Assembly (NCBI GenBank): GCA_022865725.1
Contig: JALHTP010000223.1
Location: forward strand, 1 to 7,133
Reading direction: 5' to 3'
Length of the DNA: 7,133 nucleotides
Source: Methyloceanibacter sp.
GTDB taxonomy: Bacteria; Pseudomonadota; Alphaproteobacteria; Rhizobiales; Methyloligellaceae
Positions within the stretch are counted from its first letter, which is position 1; every line of letters begins with the position of its first letter. A model generated the notes under the pieces. It worked only from the letters and a program-made list of their open reading frames with translations. It made no database searches and was not told where the DNA came from. Made by a program: the position numbers and the translations under genes. This document shows, piece by piece, positions 6,634 to 7,133 of this stretch.

Positions 6634-7065
6634 ATGGATCTCGCGCTCGCCGAGGCGGAAGCTGCGCGCGAGGCAGGCGAGGTGCCGATCGGCGCCGTCG
6701 TGGTGAGCGCCGTCGGCGAGGTGCTGGCGCGCGCCGGCAACCGGACGCTCGCGCTGCGTGATCCAACAGCCCATGCCGAGCTTCTGGCGATCCGCGCGGC
6801 CTGCGCGCTTCTGGGCAGCGAGCGGCTGATCGGTTGCGACCTCTATGTGACGCTGGAGCCTTGCGCCATGTGCGCCGCCGCCATTTCCTTCGCCCGCATC
6901 CGCCGCCTCTATTTCGGCGCGGCCGATCCCAAAGGCGGCGCCGTCGAGCATGGTCCGCGCTTCTTCGCGCAAGCAACCTGTCATCATGCGCCGGAGGTCA
7001 TAGGTGGCTTGCGCGAGACCGAAGCCGCAAACCTGCTGAAGCAATTCTTCGCGAGAAGGCGCTGA
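6634..7065 (+). CDS. tadA: tRNA-specific adenosine deaminase
   Basis: This 143-residue zinc enzyme deaminates the wobble adenosine A34 of tRNA-Arg(ACG) to inosine, which allows reading of CGU, CGC and CGA. The cytidine/deoxycytidylate deaminase fold is complete: GEVPIGAVVV (15-24), HAE (47-49) with zinc ligand H47 and proton shuttle E49, and PCAMC (76-80) with zinc ligands C77 and C80. The C-terminal half (AISFARIRRLYFGA, FAQATCHHAP, LKQFFARRR) closely resembles alphaproteobacterial TadA. An upstream in-frame ATG at 6583 would add 17 residues. I prefer 6634 because the intervening codons look non-coding, although TadA proteins often have a few residues before this Met, so the start is uncertain. 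Only a weak AAGG lies upstream. The gene is divergent from rluB. Confidence 0.94.
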   Translation: MDLALAEAEAAREAGEVPIGAVVVSAVGEVLARAGNRTLALRDPTAHAELLAIRAACALLGSERLIGCDLYVTLEPCAMCAAAISFARIRRLYFGAADPKGGAVEHGPRFFAQATCHHAPEVIGGLRETEAANLLKQFFARRR

Positions 7066-7083
7066 GCCGCGTGCGCCCTCGCA

Positions 7084-7133
7084 TCAATCGGCGGCTTTCG
7101 GCCCCCAGCCCGGACGGGGCCCTGGCGTGCCCG
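7084..7133 (-). CDS. C-terminal end of a convergent gene (partial)
   Basis: On the - strand, one frame from the window edge reads 15 residues ending PGPRPGWGPKAAD and then TGA (7086-7084). The Pro/Gly/Lys tail resembles a natural C-terminus, and its stop is 18 nt from the tadA stop. The other two - strand frames stay open but read as low-complexity Arg/Ala/Gly. No domain is visible and the product cannot be named. Confidence 0.35.
   Translation of the reverse strand, partial: GTPGPRPGWGPKAAD

Noticed and set aside
6585..6740. N-terminal extension of the pseudouridine synthase up to 6740
   Set aside because: Ser/Ala/Thr-rich antisense of tadA codons without family resemblance.
5406..6761. 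451-codon open frame on the + strand opposite rsmD, rluB and the start of tadA
   Set aside because: Covers three confidently identified genes in antisense; Arg/Ala/Pro-rich composition and no domain.
7100..7121. GGCCCC / GGGGCC inverted repeat with 10-nt loop downstream of tadA as a terminator
   Set aside because: Perfect 6-bp stem but no T-run follows, and it probably lies in the coding end of the convergent gene.

Overview
The window reads as chromosomal housekeeping DNA from a GC-rich bacterium, most likely an alphaproteobacterium (order not resolvable; Hyphomicrobiales or a neighbouring order is my guess). The basis is the strong G/C preference at third codon positions, a TadA whose C-terminal half has the typical alphaproteobacterial wording (AISFARIRRLYFGA, then GGAVEHG), an endonuclease-type MutL with a CNHGRP site, and the adjacent tadA / rluB-type / rsmD genes. 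I saw no tRNA or rRNA gene, insertion sequence, integrase, CRISPR array, toxin-antitoxin pair or phage gene.

Left block, + strand (about 1-4574): a tightly packed probable operon. It holds the last codons of an upstream gene, a secreted or periplasmic M16 peptidase subunit that lacks the zinc site, glucose-6-phosphate isomerase (pgi) and the mismatch-repair protein mutL. Gaps are 5 nt and 1 nt, and pgi and mutL overlap by 53 nt. mutL has its own Shine-Dalgarno and possibly an internal promoter inside the end of pgi.

Right block, - strand (4594-6584): read in transcription order it holds a 23S rRNA pseudouridine synthase of the RsuA/RluB/E/F family, the 16S rRNA methyltransferase rsmD four nt later, and a small uncharacterised exported protein. 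The exported protein is separated from rsmD by 73 nt, the only sizeable gap in the window. It converges on mutL with 19 nt between the stop codons. Divergent from rluB on the + strand is tadA, the tRNA adenosine deaminase (6634-7065), and a probable C-terminus of another - strand gene begins 18 nt beyond it.

Functionally the right block groups three RNA-modification enzymes acting on tRNA wobble A34, 23S rRNA and 16S rRNA, while the left block mixes envelope proteolysis, central carbon metabolism and DNA repair. I do not see a clear novel system. The points most worth a second look are the zinc-less M16 subunit, the nested pgi/mutL junction with its rare-codon AT-rich patch, the uncharacterised exported protein with interleaved inverted repeats upstream, and the divergent rluB/tadA start region.
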